Shown: piece by piece, positions 1-10,771 of the stretch
Position numbering within the stretch: the stretch's first letter is position 1
How the letters are laid out: the number at the start of each line of letters is the position of its first letter
NCBI GenBank assembly: GCA_949710005.1
Contig: OX453276.1
Location: 25,692,346 to 25,756,345, forward strand
Reading direction: 5' to 3'
Origin: Ricordea florida
Taxonomy: Eukaryota; Cnidaria; Anthozoa; Corallimorpharia; Ricordeidae
DNA: 64,000 nt
Translations under genes and position numbers: made by a program
The notes under the pieces: generated by a model
What the model saw: the letters and a program-made list of their open reading frames with translations, nothing else
What the model was told of the DNA's origin: nothing
The model's database searches: none

Positions 1-640
1 CTAGAGAATTGTCGAGTGGAGGTAATGTGACGAAAAACAATAAAACACGCTTTTTCTATGTTTTATACTCTGATAAAACATAGGTTTTTGACCAATCAGA
101 GCGCGCGTAAGAACGTAGCTATATTATAAAGTTAATTAATTAATAGGAGAATTCATGTAATGCGCCTTTGAACATATCCATATGAAAAAAGCGCTCTACA
201 AATTCATTATCATTATTAACATAACTTCAAAATTGGAAACATTTACAATATACTTCTAAAAATGCAAATGCATTTAATTCACAACAGAAACAACCCGTCT
301 CTCAGCCATGATCTTTTCTTTGCTTGCAGCACAACCTTTGTTTAATTTGCAGGAATGTTTTTATTTCTGGGCCATTGTACTTTATAATAAGTATTCTAAA
401 TATTTTTTCTTCTGCATATAATTAATTAATGCAGTGAAATTTACATTTCATTCTTTTTCATTGAAGTCTGATGCAGAGTTTTCTCAGCTTTTATGAAAAG
501 TAGGAGAATGGCACTTTGCCAATTATCATCACATACCGGAAGTGCTATCTACTCTTTGGATTATAATATCCGAAATGCTGCTTCATTAATAAAATAAAGA
601 TTATTTATTGCGTTATTATAAATGACAATTAGTATATAGG
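1..640. other. Intergenic, no gene seen
   Basis: AT-rich sequence with no long ORF and no recognisable domain or repeat structure. I see nothing supportable here. Confidence 0.5.
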
Positions 641-642
641 AA

Positions 643-780
643 ATCGATCTGTTCGAGAAACAATTAGGGATTAATCGTACAAATCGGACTTTTTAGTCGC
701 AGCCACGAGTGGAAATAGAAAAAGTCCGATCTGATCACAAGTACAATTAATCCCTAATTGCTCGAGAAAAAAGATCGATC
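643..780. repeat. Foldback (inverted-repeat) element
   Basis: Two arms of about 55-60 bases face each other. The left arm runs from ATCGATCT through CAATTAGGGATTAAT to TCGGACTTTTT near 692. The right arm, from about 717, is its reverse complement with a few differences. The spacer is about 20 bases. The structure is typical of a non-autonomous hairpin MITE. No coding capacity and no clear target duplication were found. Confidence 0.6.
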
Positions 781-903
781 TACTTTAAGTAATGCGGCAA
801 CCGTAAATACGAGCTTCTATTTGAAATCTTTATCGTTATAGAAAAATCGTTATGGAGGGTTGCTAAAATAAAGCCACACTGTGATTAAATATTTTAGTTT
901 TGT

Positions 904-929
904 AACAACAACAACAACAACAACAACAC
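904..929. repeat. (ACA)n microsatellite
   Basis: Uninterrupted ACA/CAA triplets. The flanks to 1080 hold no gene. Confidence 0.85.
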
Positions 930-1080
930 TTTATTAAACATGCAGTTACAGTCTAAATAATACCTACCCACAAATATTAAAAACTAGTCGAGGCAGGTAG
1001 ATATGGCCAAGTTAGGCTTATTACAATTACGTTCTTAGCCCTACACATATTTGTATTTACTAGGATTTCAGATAAACATC

Positions 1081-1383
1081 ATTAGTATAAATACTCAGGT
1101 GATTATACAAAATCGGGCGGTCTGATTGGTTCGCTATCTCGGATTATCAGCCGATAATCACCTCGACGAACAAAATGGCTGCCAGTCGTTCGCGCGCTTT
1201 TGATGAAATAAAACTTTTTCGTGTTGTAAAATGCTTTTCTTTTCTTTTTTGAAGTAATCACCTGTGTATTTATACTAAAACAATTATTCACCTCAGGCTC
1301 AGTGATTCTCGGTGAATATTCACCTCGACTTCGTCTCGGTGAATATTCACCAAGAATCACTTCGCCTTCGGCGAATAATTGTT
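1081..1383. repeat. Composite TIR element plus palindrome, copy 1
   Basis: From 1081 to 1278 the ends are inverted repeats (TTAGTATAAATA near the left end, TATTTATACTAA at the right), with AGGTGATTAT and ATAATCACCT-like sequence just inside. It is followed at 1281-1381 by a second palindrome with CAATTATTC and GAATAATTG at its ends and GGTGAATATTCACC cores. Related sequence recurs at 1385-1568 and 5754-5999, so this is an interspersed family. ORFs read through it are not credible proteins. Confidence 0.7.
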
Positions 1384-1384
1384 A

Positions 1385-1568
1385 ATTAGTATAAATACTC
1401 AGGTGATTATACAAAATCGGGCGCTCTGATTGGTTCGCTATCTCGGATTATCAGCCGATAATCACCTCGACGAACAAAATGGCTGCCAGTTGTTCGCGCG
1501 CTTTTGATGAAATAAAATTGTTCGTGTTTTACAAGGCTCTTTCTTTTCTTTTTTTGAATAATCACCTT
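1385..1568. repeat. Same TIR element, copy 2, truncated
   Basis: It is almost identical to 1081-1260 but stops inside the right terminal repeat (after AATAATCACCTT). There the putative LTR at 1569-1705 begins. The truncation therefore probably marks the insertion point of the gypsy element. Confidence 0.65.
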
Positions 1569-1705
1569 TGTGATGGGGAGTTTGAGAGTGAATAAAAACG
1601 GAGCTTCCAAGGTTAGAACCACTCACATTTGTTGCCTTGCTCTTAACTCACTAAGCTGCACCAAATATGGTGCTTACATCGAGTTGCCATAGTAACAACA
1701 TTACA
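1569..1705 (-). mobile_element. Putative short LTR of the Ty3/gypsy element
   Basis: On the minus strand this 137-base block starts TGTAATG and ends CATCACA (TG...CA). It is preceded at 1706-1719 by a purine-rich tract (AAAAAGGGGAAGGA on the minus strand) like a polypurine tract. It lies directly downstream of the integrase remnant. Order pol, PPT, LTR is standard for Ty3/gypsy. The second LTR was not found in the window, so the assignment is inference. It contains an X-box-like palindrome at 1683-1696. Confidence 0.45.
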
Positions 1706-1881
1706 TCCTTCCCCTTTTTGGAGAAAACTTAACTACGAGAAAAATTTTACAAGCTAAGGCGGTTATAATTACCAAATAAACGAATGATGCAAAAGTGTTC
1801 AAAGTCATTTATCAGTCTTTAAAAGGAAAACAGTTCGCACGAGTAAGCTGGGCAGCGTCTCGTAACTAGAACTATATGTTC

Positions 1882-3600
1882 TTATGAACAGACATAATCT
1901 TGAAACTTGACAAGAGGCTTGCGTACGTGCAGCGGGTACCGTCTTGACGGTGTATCGTCAGCCGGAGGTTGTGCTTCCGCTCCAAGGGAGTCGTCTAGTT
2001 CCTCCGAAGGTGCACTATCTTCCTCCGCCGTGGGCGCCGCTTTGAAGAAGGATGAATTCCTAGTGATCTGGGCGCCATCTTCTGTTTCTGCAGTAACCAT
2101 CGTTCCTTTCTTGTCTACTGCAACTCGGGGTGTTGGGTCAGGGGACGTGTCACTCTTCTTCATCGTCTCGTCCCGTTTGACCAGTACCTTGTCTCCTTCT
2201 TCGATGACAGACGGTTTAACGTACGATTTGCTGTAGGCATGCTTCGTCATCTTTGCCTTTGCTTTCCGATCGCGCTGCCTCATCTCGTGATCAGCAGTGG
2301 ACTTCATCACTTCAGGTAACTTGGTCTTTACTGGCTTTCCAAACAAGGCTTTTGCCGGAGGTACGCGTGTTGTTGTGTGTGGCGTACCGCGATAGTTCTG
2401 GAGAAACTTATTCAACTCCTGTTGTCGATTCTTGCGCTTGAGCTTCGCTACTTTCACTGTCTTCCTTACTGTTCGTACGAACCTTTCTACCTCTCCATTG
2501 GCTCTATGCCATTTTGGTGTGATCTTGCGGTGCTTGAAACCAAGATCCTTCGCAAAGAACTTGAAATACTTTCCGTTGAAACGGGGACCGTTGTCAGACT
2601 TCCCTATCTCTGGAATGGCGAACTCGGAGAACACAGTGCCGAGTTTCGGGAGAAAAGTGCTCGCTGCTGTTGACTTTACTTTCTTTACCACCGGATACCT
2701 GAAATAGTCATCGGTGAGTAGATAGTCCTTCTCCGGCATCTCAGCAAAGTCCACGCTCACTTGCATCCAGGGAGCGTCCGGAAGCGGCGACATCTGCATT
2801 CGGGAGATGCGACTAGACAACCAACGCAAGCCTTCACCTGGCTTTCCGTGAGCTTGTCGATGTTGGGGAACCAAACCTCGTATTAGCGACTTGGTTTTCA
2901 CAAGACCCTGATGGCCTTCGTGTGAAGCTCGATTACGTGTTCCTGCAGGCTCTTTGGGATGACTATGCGCGTGCCTCGGAGGATCAGATTGCTAAGGGCA
3001 TTAACCGTTAGTTCCTCTTTCACTCGATCTAGCAGGCGAAAATCGGCTACGTTAACGGATGGGTAATTGCTTACGTGGTGCCAGTTTGCCTTCTGGATCG
3101 CCTCTGCTACGGCTTGCAAGGTCGGATCCCTCTGCGTCGCTGATTCTATGTCTTCCGTCCGTTAAGGCCTTTGTGGGTAATGTGGTAGCGAGATAGTTTA
3201 CGTACTCTTCAGCCACTTTCTGTTGACGGCTGGCTCTTGTGGTTGACAGATAGTCTGCTGGATTTTCCTTGCCTTTCCGGTACTTGACGGTGATTGACAT
3301 GGCTGGAGCCTTAAAGCCCAATGCTCTATCCTCGCCGGCGGCTTTGAGCTTGCGTTGTCATAGATCGATACAAGGGGTTTGTGGTCTGTATAGACTGTTA
3401 CCGGCTTGCCATAGATGTAGAGGTGCAGGTGTTCGCACGCCCAAACAACTGCGAGAGCTTCACGCTCGGTCTGGCTGCATCGCTGTTCCACGTCGGTGAG
3501 TGATCGACTTCCATAGGTGACCACGTGTCGCTCGTCTTTGTGTCCATTTGTGACAAAATGGCCGCTAGGCCAACGGGGCTTGCATCTGCATGTGTGGTGG
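1882..3600 (-). pseudogene. Decayed Ty3/gypsy pol (RNase H to integrase)
   Basis: Minus-strand frames carry, in order, the RNase H start (DASPVGLAAILSQ near 3560), RNase H core (TEREALAVVWACEHLHLYIYG, then YTDHKPL near 3400), a degraded linker, and the integrase (1882-2901). The integrase keeps KSDNGPRFNG and the ANGEVERFVRT segment. The first catalytic-Asp region is shortened: VDFAEMPE runs straight into DYLL. A basic, proline-rich tail follows. The domains lie in different frames with stops between them, so the copy is not functional. No gag, protease or RT was found upstream in the element's own direction. Confidence 0.85.
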
Positions 3601-3603
3601 TAA

Positions 3604-3881
3604 GCGACGCCCAGGCGGCAGTTTGCTTCCTCAATGAAATGGTAAAATAAAGGGGAGATGCATGAACGAATCCACTGCGCCAGAACGACCGTTGGAAACG
3701 GCTTTGTAACCTTGTCGCGTTGGAAAATGAAGACTCACGGGGGCTCCAGACCGCAACTTTGTCATCGAGAATTCTTTTGGAGGTTACAGAGCCGATTCCA
3801 ACGGTCGTTCTGTCGTGATGGATTCGTACATGCATCTCCTCCATCATTGTACCATTTCAACAAACTGCCGCCTGGCGTCGC
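3604..3881. repeat. Large imperfect inverted repeat at the 5' break of the gypsy remnant
   Basis: Left arm 3604-3712 and right arm 3781-3881 are reverse complements with few mismatches (for example GGCGGCAGTTTG against CAAACTGCCGCC, and GAACGACCGTTGGAA against TTCCAACGGTCGTTC). The spacer is about 68 bases. The left arm is continuous with gypsy RNase H-proximal sequence, so the right arm looks like an inverted partial copy of it. Confidence 0.75.
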
Positions 3882-5753
3882 TCGCAGGGCTAGCGAGTTG
3901 AAATGAGAGTTAAACCTTTGTAATTGGATTCTGTGGTGGATTTATGGCCGTGGCGATATTCTGTGCTGGAATTTTTGCCTTCGTTCGGTGGGCTGTGCAG
4001 AAATTGAGTGGACGACCTTGTTCTCTCTTTATGAGTGGAAAGACGGGAAACGAGTAGATCGATTTTATACAGTGCATTGCAACTAACATAATATTTATAA
4101 CACGTATATCTGGTTATATGGAAAATATAAAGGAAATTAATGTTTAATGAGTGTCTCTGTATCTGATATAAATAGGGTTAGCATTTGCGTTCAATTTTCT
4201 TCGTCAGAATAAACCAAAATCAAAAGTTTAGCGTAACAATGGATAGGTATACATTAAAAAGTTCTTGAAGCCGTTCAATAAACTCGCATTTCGTGTTTTA
4301 TTAGTATAAATACGCTTCATGTTTTAGGCTTGATAAAGCACTACTGGTCGTTTATTAAACTGCACATACCGGTTTGACATATATGTAATTCTTCCATGAT
4401 TCAGTTTGACATATATGCATACCTGTCAACTCTCCCGGTTGAGATGTCAAAAAGAAAAATAGAATAAGAAGTGGATTTAGTGCTCTTATTTGAGCTGTTC
4501 TCGATTGGAAAACGTAAAAGAAAGCGATCAATGGGATATAAATTTAATAAGTATTGTAACTAGTTAGAAATCAACCAATCAAATTGCGCAAGTTTTGTCA
4601 CTTCACATTTATGTCACAAAGGATATACCTCGGTGTAAAAAACCTGTGTACTTTTTCTTTGTTTCTTTACTATTATGTTCCTAGTCTCTATTGTTTTGTC
4701 TCCTTTATTTACTTAATTCTACGTCACTCGTGAAGGTCAGGTTTCTACACCGAGGTTGAGCCCTCATACATTCGTGGTAGCAAAACATATCGCATACCGG
4801 TGTATGTGGATTTGGTAATGTATGATTCAATTTTACCTCTTACCACCTGGTTTGGTGTTATTTTCGCATAATTTTTAGTGTTTGCTGTTAAATTGGCCAA
4901 TTTTTTAATGTTTACTGTTTCCGAAGAAAATATTGTTAAGTGTTTGGATGACTCTTCGGTCATCTTCGGCAATGGTCGGAACGCTTCGTCAATCTTCGAA
5001 AATGTTCGACAGTCTTCGGAAATGTACGGCAGCCTTAGGACAACTTCTCAGTGGAATAATCTGGAATCATCGTAAAATGGCCAAAACCCCCTTGATAATA
5101 TTAATATTAAGTTTTGCTTCTTTCTAAAAAAAGGTTACTGTTTTATAAAATTTTTTAATGTTATTGTTAAAATGGCTAAAATTTAACTGTTTCATTTTAC
5201 AAAGCCAAAAAATAAAGTGTTATCGAGGTACCCCCATTCAGACCCTCCTTAGAGCTAAAGAGACCAGGGCGTGAAACAAGCAACAGGCTTCTTGAGAATG
5301 CTTCTTATCAGACCTCGTCCATACAAACCATCAAAACTCAATGTCGTTTTCCTTATCTGGTTATAAAAAATTTGCATTAAATTGTTGATGTTTCTAGGTA
5401 GTTCCGAGAAAGAGGAATTGTTTCGGTCGGCCTTCCTGGGGGTGGGGAATAGACCGCCAAAAAGTAAGAAATTGCAAATCCCCGGGGGTATTCCCAGGGG
5501 GAGATGCTAGGAGGTAAAATTGAACCATGCATTGCAGTATGGAGAAACCGTTAAATGTTGAATCATTATTGAAAGTTGCACAAGGTCCTGATGGTCTCGA
5601 GCTTTGAAAGGCGCGTCTTTTAGTTATGACAAATTCCTTGCTCACTCACAAGTGTTGTGTCGTCTCACTGAAAGTGAGATTTACTTGAAATAATTATTAT
5701 TATATACATTTATTATGTTATATTTATAAAATTATTATATTATTATTACTATA
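3882..5753. other. Intergenic, no gene seen
   Basis: AT-rich DNA. The only patterns are two GACATATATG-like direct repeats near 4376 and 4410, iterated CTTCGGAAATGT-like words at 4950-5030, and a TTAT-rich stretch near 5690-5750. No ORF here shows a recognisable domain. Confidence 0.45.
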
Positions 5754-5999
5754 AACAAAATCGTACTCTTTGATTGTTTCGCTATCTCGGATTATCAGCC
5801 GATAATCACCTCGACGAACAAAATGGCTGCCGGTTGTACAACGCGTGTGTGTTTTCGTGTTGTACAATGCTTTTTTTTAAATAATCACCTGTGTATTTAT
5901 ACTAAAATAATTATTCACCTCAGGCTCAGTGATTATCGTGAATATTCACCTCTGTGAATATTCACAAATAATCACTTCGCCTTCGGCGAATAATTGTTA
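5754..5999. repeat. Composite TIR/palindrome repeat, copy 3
   Basis: Shares GCTATCTCGGATTATCAGCC, the AATAATCACCTGTG right terminal repeat and the CTTCGGCGAATAATTG palindrome with 1081-1383. It ends about 20 bases before the 3' splice site of the glycosyltransferase exon, so it occupies the end of that intron. Confidence 0.75.
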
Positions 6000-6021
6000 A
6001 ATATTTTGATTTTTTTTCTAG

Positions 6022-7121
6022 GCTTTATTCCTAAAGATTTGCAGCTAAAACCGGACGCCTCGAATAAATGGCCAGATCTGCTCCGAAATAGGACACCAGT
6101 CATAGCGGCAAAAATAGACATTAAAAATTGTAGGCCCGCCTACGACCTCCCTGCATCCGCTGCAAAACTTAAAATAGCAGGTTATAACCACACTCGTGCT
6201 CCAGATTGCAATCAGACTCTGTGCGACCTTAATCAAGGCCATTATCCAGTGAGGGTGCTTACGTGTGAGGCACCAGTCGACAAACGCGTCACAGAAAAGG
6301 TTACAGTGACTGTGAAAACAAGTCAGCGACTTAAAGAGACCATGCGCCTCATTACGTCCCTGCATAAGTACTATCCGGGCTTAAGATTTGAGATTGTTGA
6401 TGACCAAGCCAATATAATACTCAAAAACCCGAAAGTTCAACAGGAAAATGAAGAATCGTGGTTGGATTTTGTTTCCAAATCAAACGGCACTGTGCATTAC
6501 ACGAAACTTCAAGGGGACGCTGGCATATCCAAAGGAAGGAATACGGCACTTCGTTTAGTGAAGACCAAGTATTTTCTTCTTCTCGATGATGACTTCGTTG
6601 CAACGGAAAAAACCAACATATCCAAATTGGTAGACATTCTTGATCGAACCGATTTGACAACCGCAGGTGCAGATCTTGCTGAGGGAAGAGGCAGGAGAAT
6701 TTGGAGTGGCATCATCAGAATTCAACAACGCCCAGGTACTAACCAAAGTCAGGTACTGGAGTATCCCGAACTGGCATATGAGGAGATACCATTGTTTCCA
6801 TCGTGTTATGCAGTAGACTACATCTTAAATCTTTTTCTCGGTAAAACTGAGCCAATACTTAGACTTGGAGGTTGGGATGAAAATCTGCCAGTAGAGGAGC
6901 ACAGGGCGTTTCTTCTTACTCTGCGACAGGCTGGTTATAAATCGGCATATTGCTCAGACGTTGTTTTTAGACATCTACAACCGCGTGCGTCCTTCTATCC
7001 ACACTCCCAAGCTTTATTTGAAAAGAGCCTCAAACAGTACTATACTAAGAAATGGAAAGTGGCCTCTGATGGCTTTATTTCCTGCAAAAGTGAACAATAT
7101 GTTCACTTCAAGTGCAGATAA
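6022..7121 (+). CDS. Glycosyltransferase, beta-1,4-GalNAc-transferase-like (3' exon)
   Basis: An open frame of about 366 codons to a TAA stop. A polypyrimidine tract and AG at 6020-6021 precede it, and no in-frame ATG lies at the front. I therefore read it as the terminal coding exon, entered in phase 1; upstream exons were not found. Features: a GT-A nucleotide-sugar fold with VTVKTSQRLKETMRLI, a KGRNTALR helix, and the metal-binding LLLDDDF (DDD at 6585-6593). The acceptor-side segment GGWDENLPVEEHRAF and a conserved VVFRH follow. This layout fits the GM2/GD2-synthase-like (B4GALNT) group, Golgi type II enzymes that add GalNAc to glycolipids or glycoproteins. The N-terminal membrane anchor would be on a missing exon. 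The exact acceptor substrate cannot be told. Confidence 0.8.
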
Positions 7122-8940
7122 ATGGGAAATGCTGAGTTGACAACAACAAAAACAATTGTCATATTTCAGATGTAAATGATGAAATACATGCAAAGCTTCA
7201 AAATGCTGATTGGTTTATATCACTCCAGTTCATCCCAAACAATGCAGAAAGTTGATATTCAGTGCAAAAAATTGAAATTGAGTGCCTAAATTTGAAAATA
7301 CATTTTGCATGTCATAAATTCACATTTATGACAAGCTAATGATGGTACATATCTGGACACGGGATCGTCCGTTTGAATTTTTCCGTTTTGAACTGTCTTT
7401 TAATCCTTCAGGATCCGCTGTAGGTTCTCAGATTATTTCAAAACTTAAGGAACAATAGAAACAGCTTTGTAATTCAGCTTACTCATCTGAGTAGATGCAC
7501 GGAAATAAACTTGAGTGCAAGTTGCTCAAAAGACTGAAGTACCACTGCTTTTCAGGATAACAGCACAAGCTGCTCAAGGCTATCAAGACAAAACGAAGAC
7601 TAGTTAAGCACGAAGCTCGTAAACTGAATAGAACTGAATGTGAACATCTGAAATAAAAACTGTATTTGGAATTTTCTGAAAAGTGCATTTTCATGGGATG
7701 CAATTCTCCCGCATTTTTAAAGAAATTCTGGCAAGTCGTATTTAATAAACACAGTCACACACAAAAGAAAATACATGAAACGTTGCAGGTTATTTCCTGC
7801 ATATAATTTCACTGTTGGGTGTAAGTTAAATTTTGAATTTACTGCCAGATTTTGTTACCTTTCATAACATAATTCTCCCTGTCTCGCTGTCATTTTGCAG
7901 TAAATTGAAGTTCTTCAAAAGTGACGTTTTTGATACATAGATTAGTTGTTTGCCAGATCCCCAACCGCTGTCTCATAGAAAACGACCGATCGTTTAACAT
8001 GCATTTCGAGAAAAGTTATTTAATGCAGAACATGCACTTAACTCGAGAGGAGATACATCGACGAAATAGGAAGGAGACTAGGCGACCATTTTCGCAAATA
8101 TCGGAGAGATGTAGGCGGAAAACGACAAAGGATCATCCGAAGAACCAATCGCGCGAGTTTTAGCCTTCCTGATTAAAATGCGCAAGACAAAGTGATCTGC
8201 GGGCTTTTCCTTCATCAGAGAAACGCAGAAGGCCGGAAAATGAAGTACAAAAGTTTATCTTTCAATTATAAGCGCTCTTAATCCCCATAGCATTAACGAA
8301 CACTTTTTATTCATCTTGCTTACTGCCTATGTATGTTCACACTTTAACCAATACAACAGGTTAAAAATTCTTTATATAAAAAGCACACAAACCAAAATTC
8401 TACCATCCGCTCTGACGAAGTGCAAACACTCGAACTGTCAACGCAAATGTGTGCGGTGTTCAGCTCAACTTTCGTTATCACCCGTTTGATAAACGCTTTT
8501 TTTTTGCAATCAATTTCCTTCCGAAGCAGCACCAGTTTCTTTAAAGCCTAAAACTTTAATAGTTTTTAAGACACTAATGTACAAAAATTACACAGAGACA
8601 AGATTTACTCTAAAGAATTACAGCTGGCCCATGAGGTAATCTGACAACCGGGTGTGATTCGGCATTAGTCGCTTCGTTCAAAAAGGAGATCAGTCGAGGC
8701 TCGAGACCCCAAACTGATGTAGATCTTACAAAAGGTAAGTTGGGTTTAGAAGCAATTACCAAAATCTTCAGTTCCACATAATTTCCTAAATAACTTCTAG
8801 ATAAAATATAAACTCCAGTTAATTGGTTCCGGCAATGTGGCATTGCGAGGGCAGATGTTCATTAAATACTGAACACATTAAAGTCTGCACTTTTTACATG
8901 TCAAAGAAAACGATCAGTCGAGGATCGTAATCTTTGATTA
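7122..8940. other. Intergenic, no gene seen
   Basis: Presumed 3' UTR of the glycosyltransferase followed by AT-rich DNA. Short ORFs at 7479-7703, 7921-8163, 8344-8532 and 8610-8843 show no domain, no biased composition and no splice context. Confidence 0.5.
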
Positions 8941-9420
8941 ACGTCTTACGTTCACACTATAACTGATCTATTTTGGATCCGGTACATGTACAAGATTTGC
9001 ACTGTTCACACTGCAGCTGCTCACCGGCAAGTCTCGTACCGCCTATCCGTACAAGTCTCGTACCGCCTATCCGTACAAGTCTCGTACCGCCTATCCGTAC
9101 AAGTTTTGCACTTAATTGCTCCAGAAGCAGATACAGTTTTGGATCCGTAACGGGTTCACGTTGACCCGGTGCAGTGTGAACAGGTTAGCTCGGTTCCGTT
9201 TTTGTACTCGGGGGTCGTTTTTAAAGTCTTCGTGCATTCTGCGCATGGGAAAAATAACGATAACACCCAATCGTTATCGTCCAGCAGTTGTGGACAGGTA
9301 TGGCATACGAAATCCCCCCCAGTGTGATCAGATGTAAAACTTGCACGGATCCAAATTGTACCTGTACTGATCCACTCTGTACATCAGTACAGTGATCGTC
9401 AGAGTGAATGTAGCCTTACA
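8941..9420. repeat. Degenerate TIR-type element
   Basis: The left end (ACGTTCACACTATAACTGAT) and right end (ATCGTCAGAGTGAATGTAG) are imperfect inverted repeats. Several GTTCACAC/GTGTGAAC and GGATCC-containing words recur inside. There is no ORF with a transposase domain, so it is a possible non-autonomous DNA element. Confidence 0.4.
9028..9099. repeat. 24-bp tandem repeat, three perfect units
   Basis: The unit begins CAAGTCTCGTACC and is repeated three times in succession inside the TIR-type element. Confidence 0.9.
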
Positions 9421-10258
9421 TGTAAACATACCTTGAATTTAAAACTTACTTACTTTCTGACTTATTATTTGAACACAAGAAGTAAGAGTTGAGATCAATC
9501 CTTCTCTATTTCTGTTAGTAGCGATAGATCCTCTGGTACGTTTTAAAGTATTTTTAAGGATGATAGGCTTAAGCCGTTTTTCGGTACGGAAGAAATTCAT
9601 AAAATTAAATGGCTCTCTTAAAATCTACAGCATTGTGGTTTTAAAATCAGTGTTGAAAGCGTTACCAATGGCACCACCGTTTCAAATTATGATAAGCTTA
9701 AACCGAATTCGATTAGAGGACCCGCTGCTCTCGACAGAAATGTGAAAGTTGTTAAAAAGAAGAGTTTTGTTTTCTGCGTAGATATCCTCCTTAACTTTCT
9801 TTCAAAGGATATCTACGAACTCGAGAAGCGCATGGAGGATCACGCTGTTTGGAGCCAATTTTCGTCCCGCTGTCTCCGAGATGCGGACCGGAAATGAAAA
9901 AGAAAAATTGTTTTCTACAAAACTGATGTACTACTGCATTGTTAACAACAGTAGATCAAGTGTACGAAATCACCTTTTTTCAGCTATTTGTCTTTAATGA
10001 AACTCAGGAATTATTGTCGCATGTTTGAAGAACCCTTCTCAGTTATCAATAATGCATAAGGGAAAGACAAAGGAAATCAGGTATCGTGACGTATTTGGTT
10101 ATCTGATGAAACACGGCTCGTTTTTGCATTGTTAATTTCTCCTAAATTATTGCGTTTGAGAAGCTGTTTTTCGCTAAAAAATACTCCGCTGAGCGTCGAA
10201 TTTTCAGCTCTGTTCTCGGTGTTTTATATGAGATGAAACGCTGTATCTCGTATTTGAC
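9421..10258. other. Intergenic, no gene seen
   Basis: No recognisable coding or repeat structure, apart from a GATATCTACG / GGATATC inverted pair near 9780-9820. Confidence 0.45.
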
Positions 10259-10442
10259 ATATATGAAGGTCTCAATGGGGTGATGACTTTTACGGCTAAC
10301 AGTTAATATTTTTGGCTGTTTTACGGATAAAGGTTAATATTTTTTACGGCTAACGGCTAAAATGTTTCAATATTTACGCCTAACGCATAACGTTTTTGCC
10401 CGTTTTACGGCTAACGGTTAACCCCATTGAGACCCTCATATA
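10259..10442. repeat. TIR element with iterated TTTACGGCTAACGGTTA words
   Basis: Ends are inverted: ATATATGAAGGTCTCAATGG at the left against CCATTGAGACCCTCATATAT at the right. The interior consists of several degenerate copies of TTTTACGGCTAAC. No ORF. It lies upstream of the GPCR. Confidence 0.65.
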
Positions 10443-10771
10443 TTACTTCAGTTTATCGGGGTGGTTATTTCAACGAGGTTTAGACCTTGCTAAACAAACA
10501 AAACCTATGACTAAATTTGATTTAAACTGCTCCAACGTGACCTTTAAATCTCGTTTATACCGCAAAATAGTCAATGTCTGTTCACTCAAAAATGAATTCA
10601 GAGCTTCATTAAGGCAATCGCTAATTGGTCAGTCCCGAACCCTTCTAATTCTACTTAAGCCGCGGCTTTAATTAGACATCGGTTAATCAACCATGCACCC
10701 CATTGATCTTAACTTTGTTTCAAACAAAAATACTACCTTGTTTTATTTTACAGGGTTCTATTGTCGATAGA
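10443..10771 (+). other. GPCR 5' leader with a 3' splice site
   Basis: A pyrimidine-rich stretch ending TTTTATTTTACAG at 10753 lies 18 bases before the GPCR ATG. This suggests that an upstream untranslated exon is spliced to position 10754. The upstream exon could not be identified. Confidence 0.5.

Noticed and set aside
1907..2707. Plus-strand ORFs of 62-109 aa
   Set aside because: Shadows of the minus-strand gypsy integrase.
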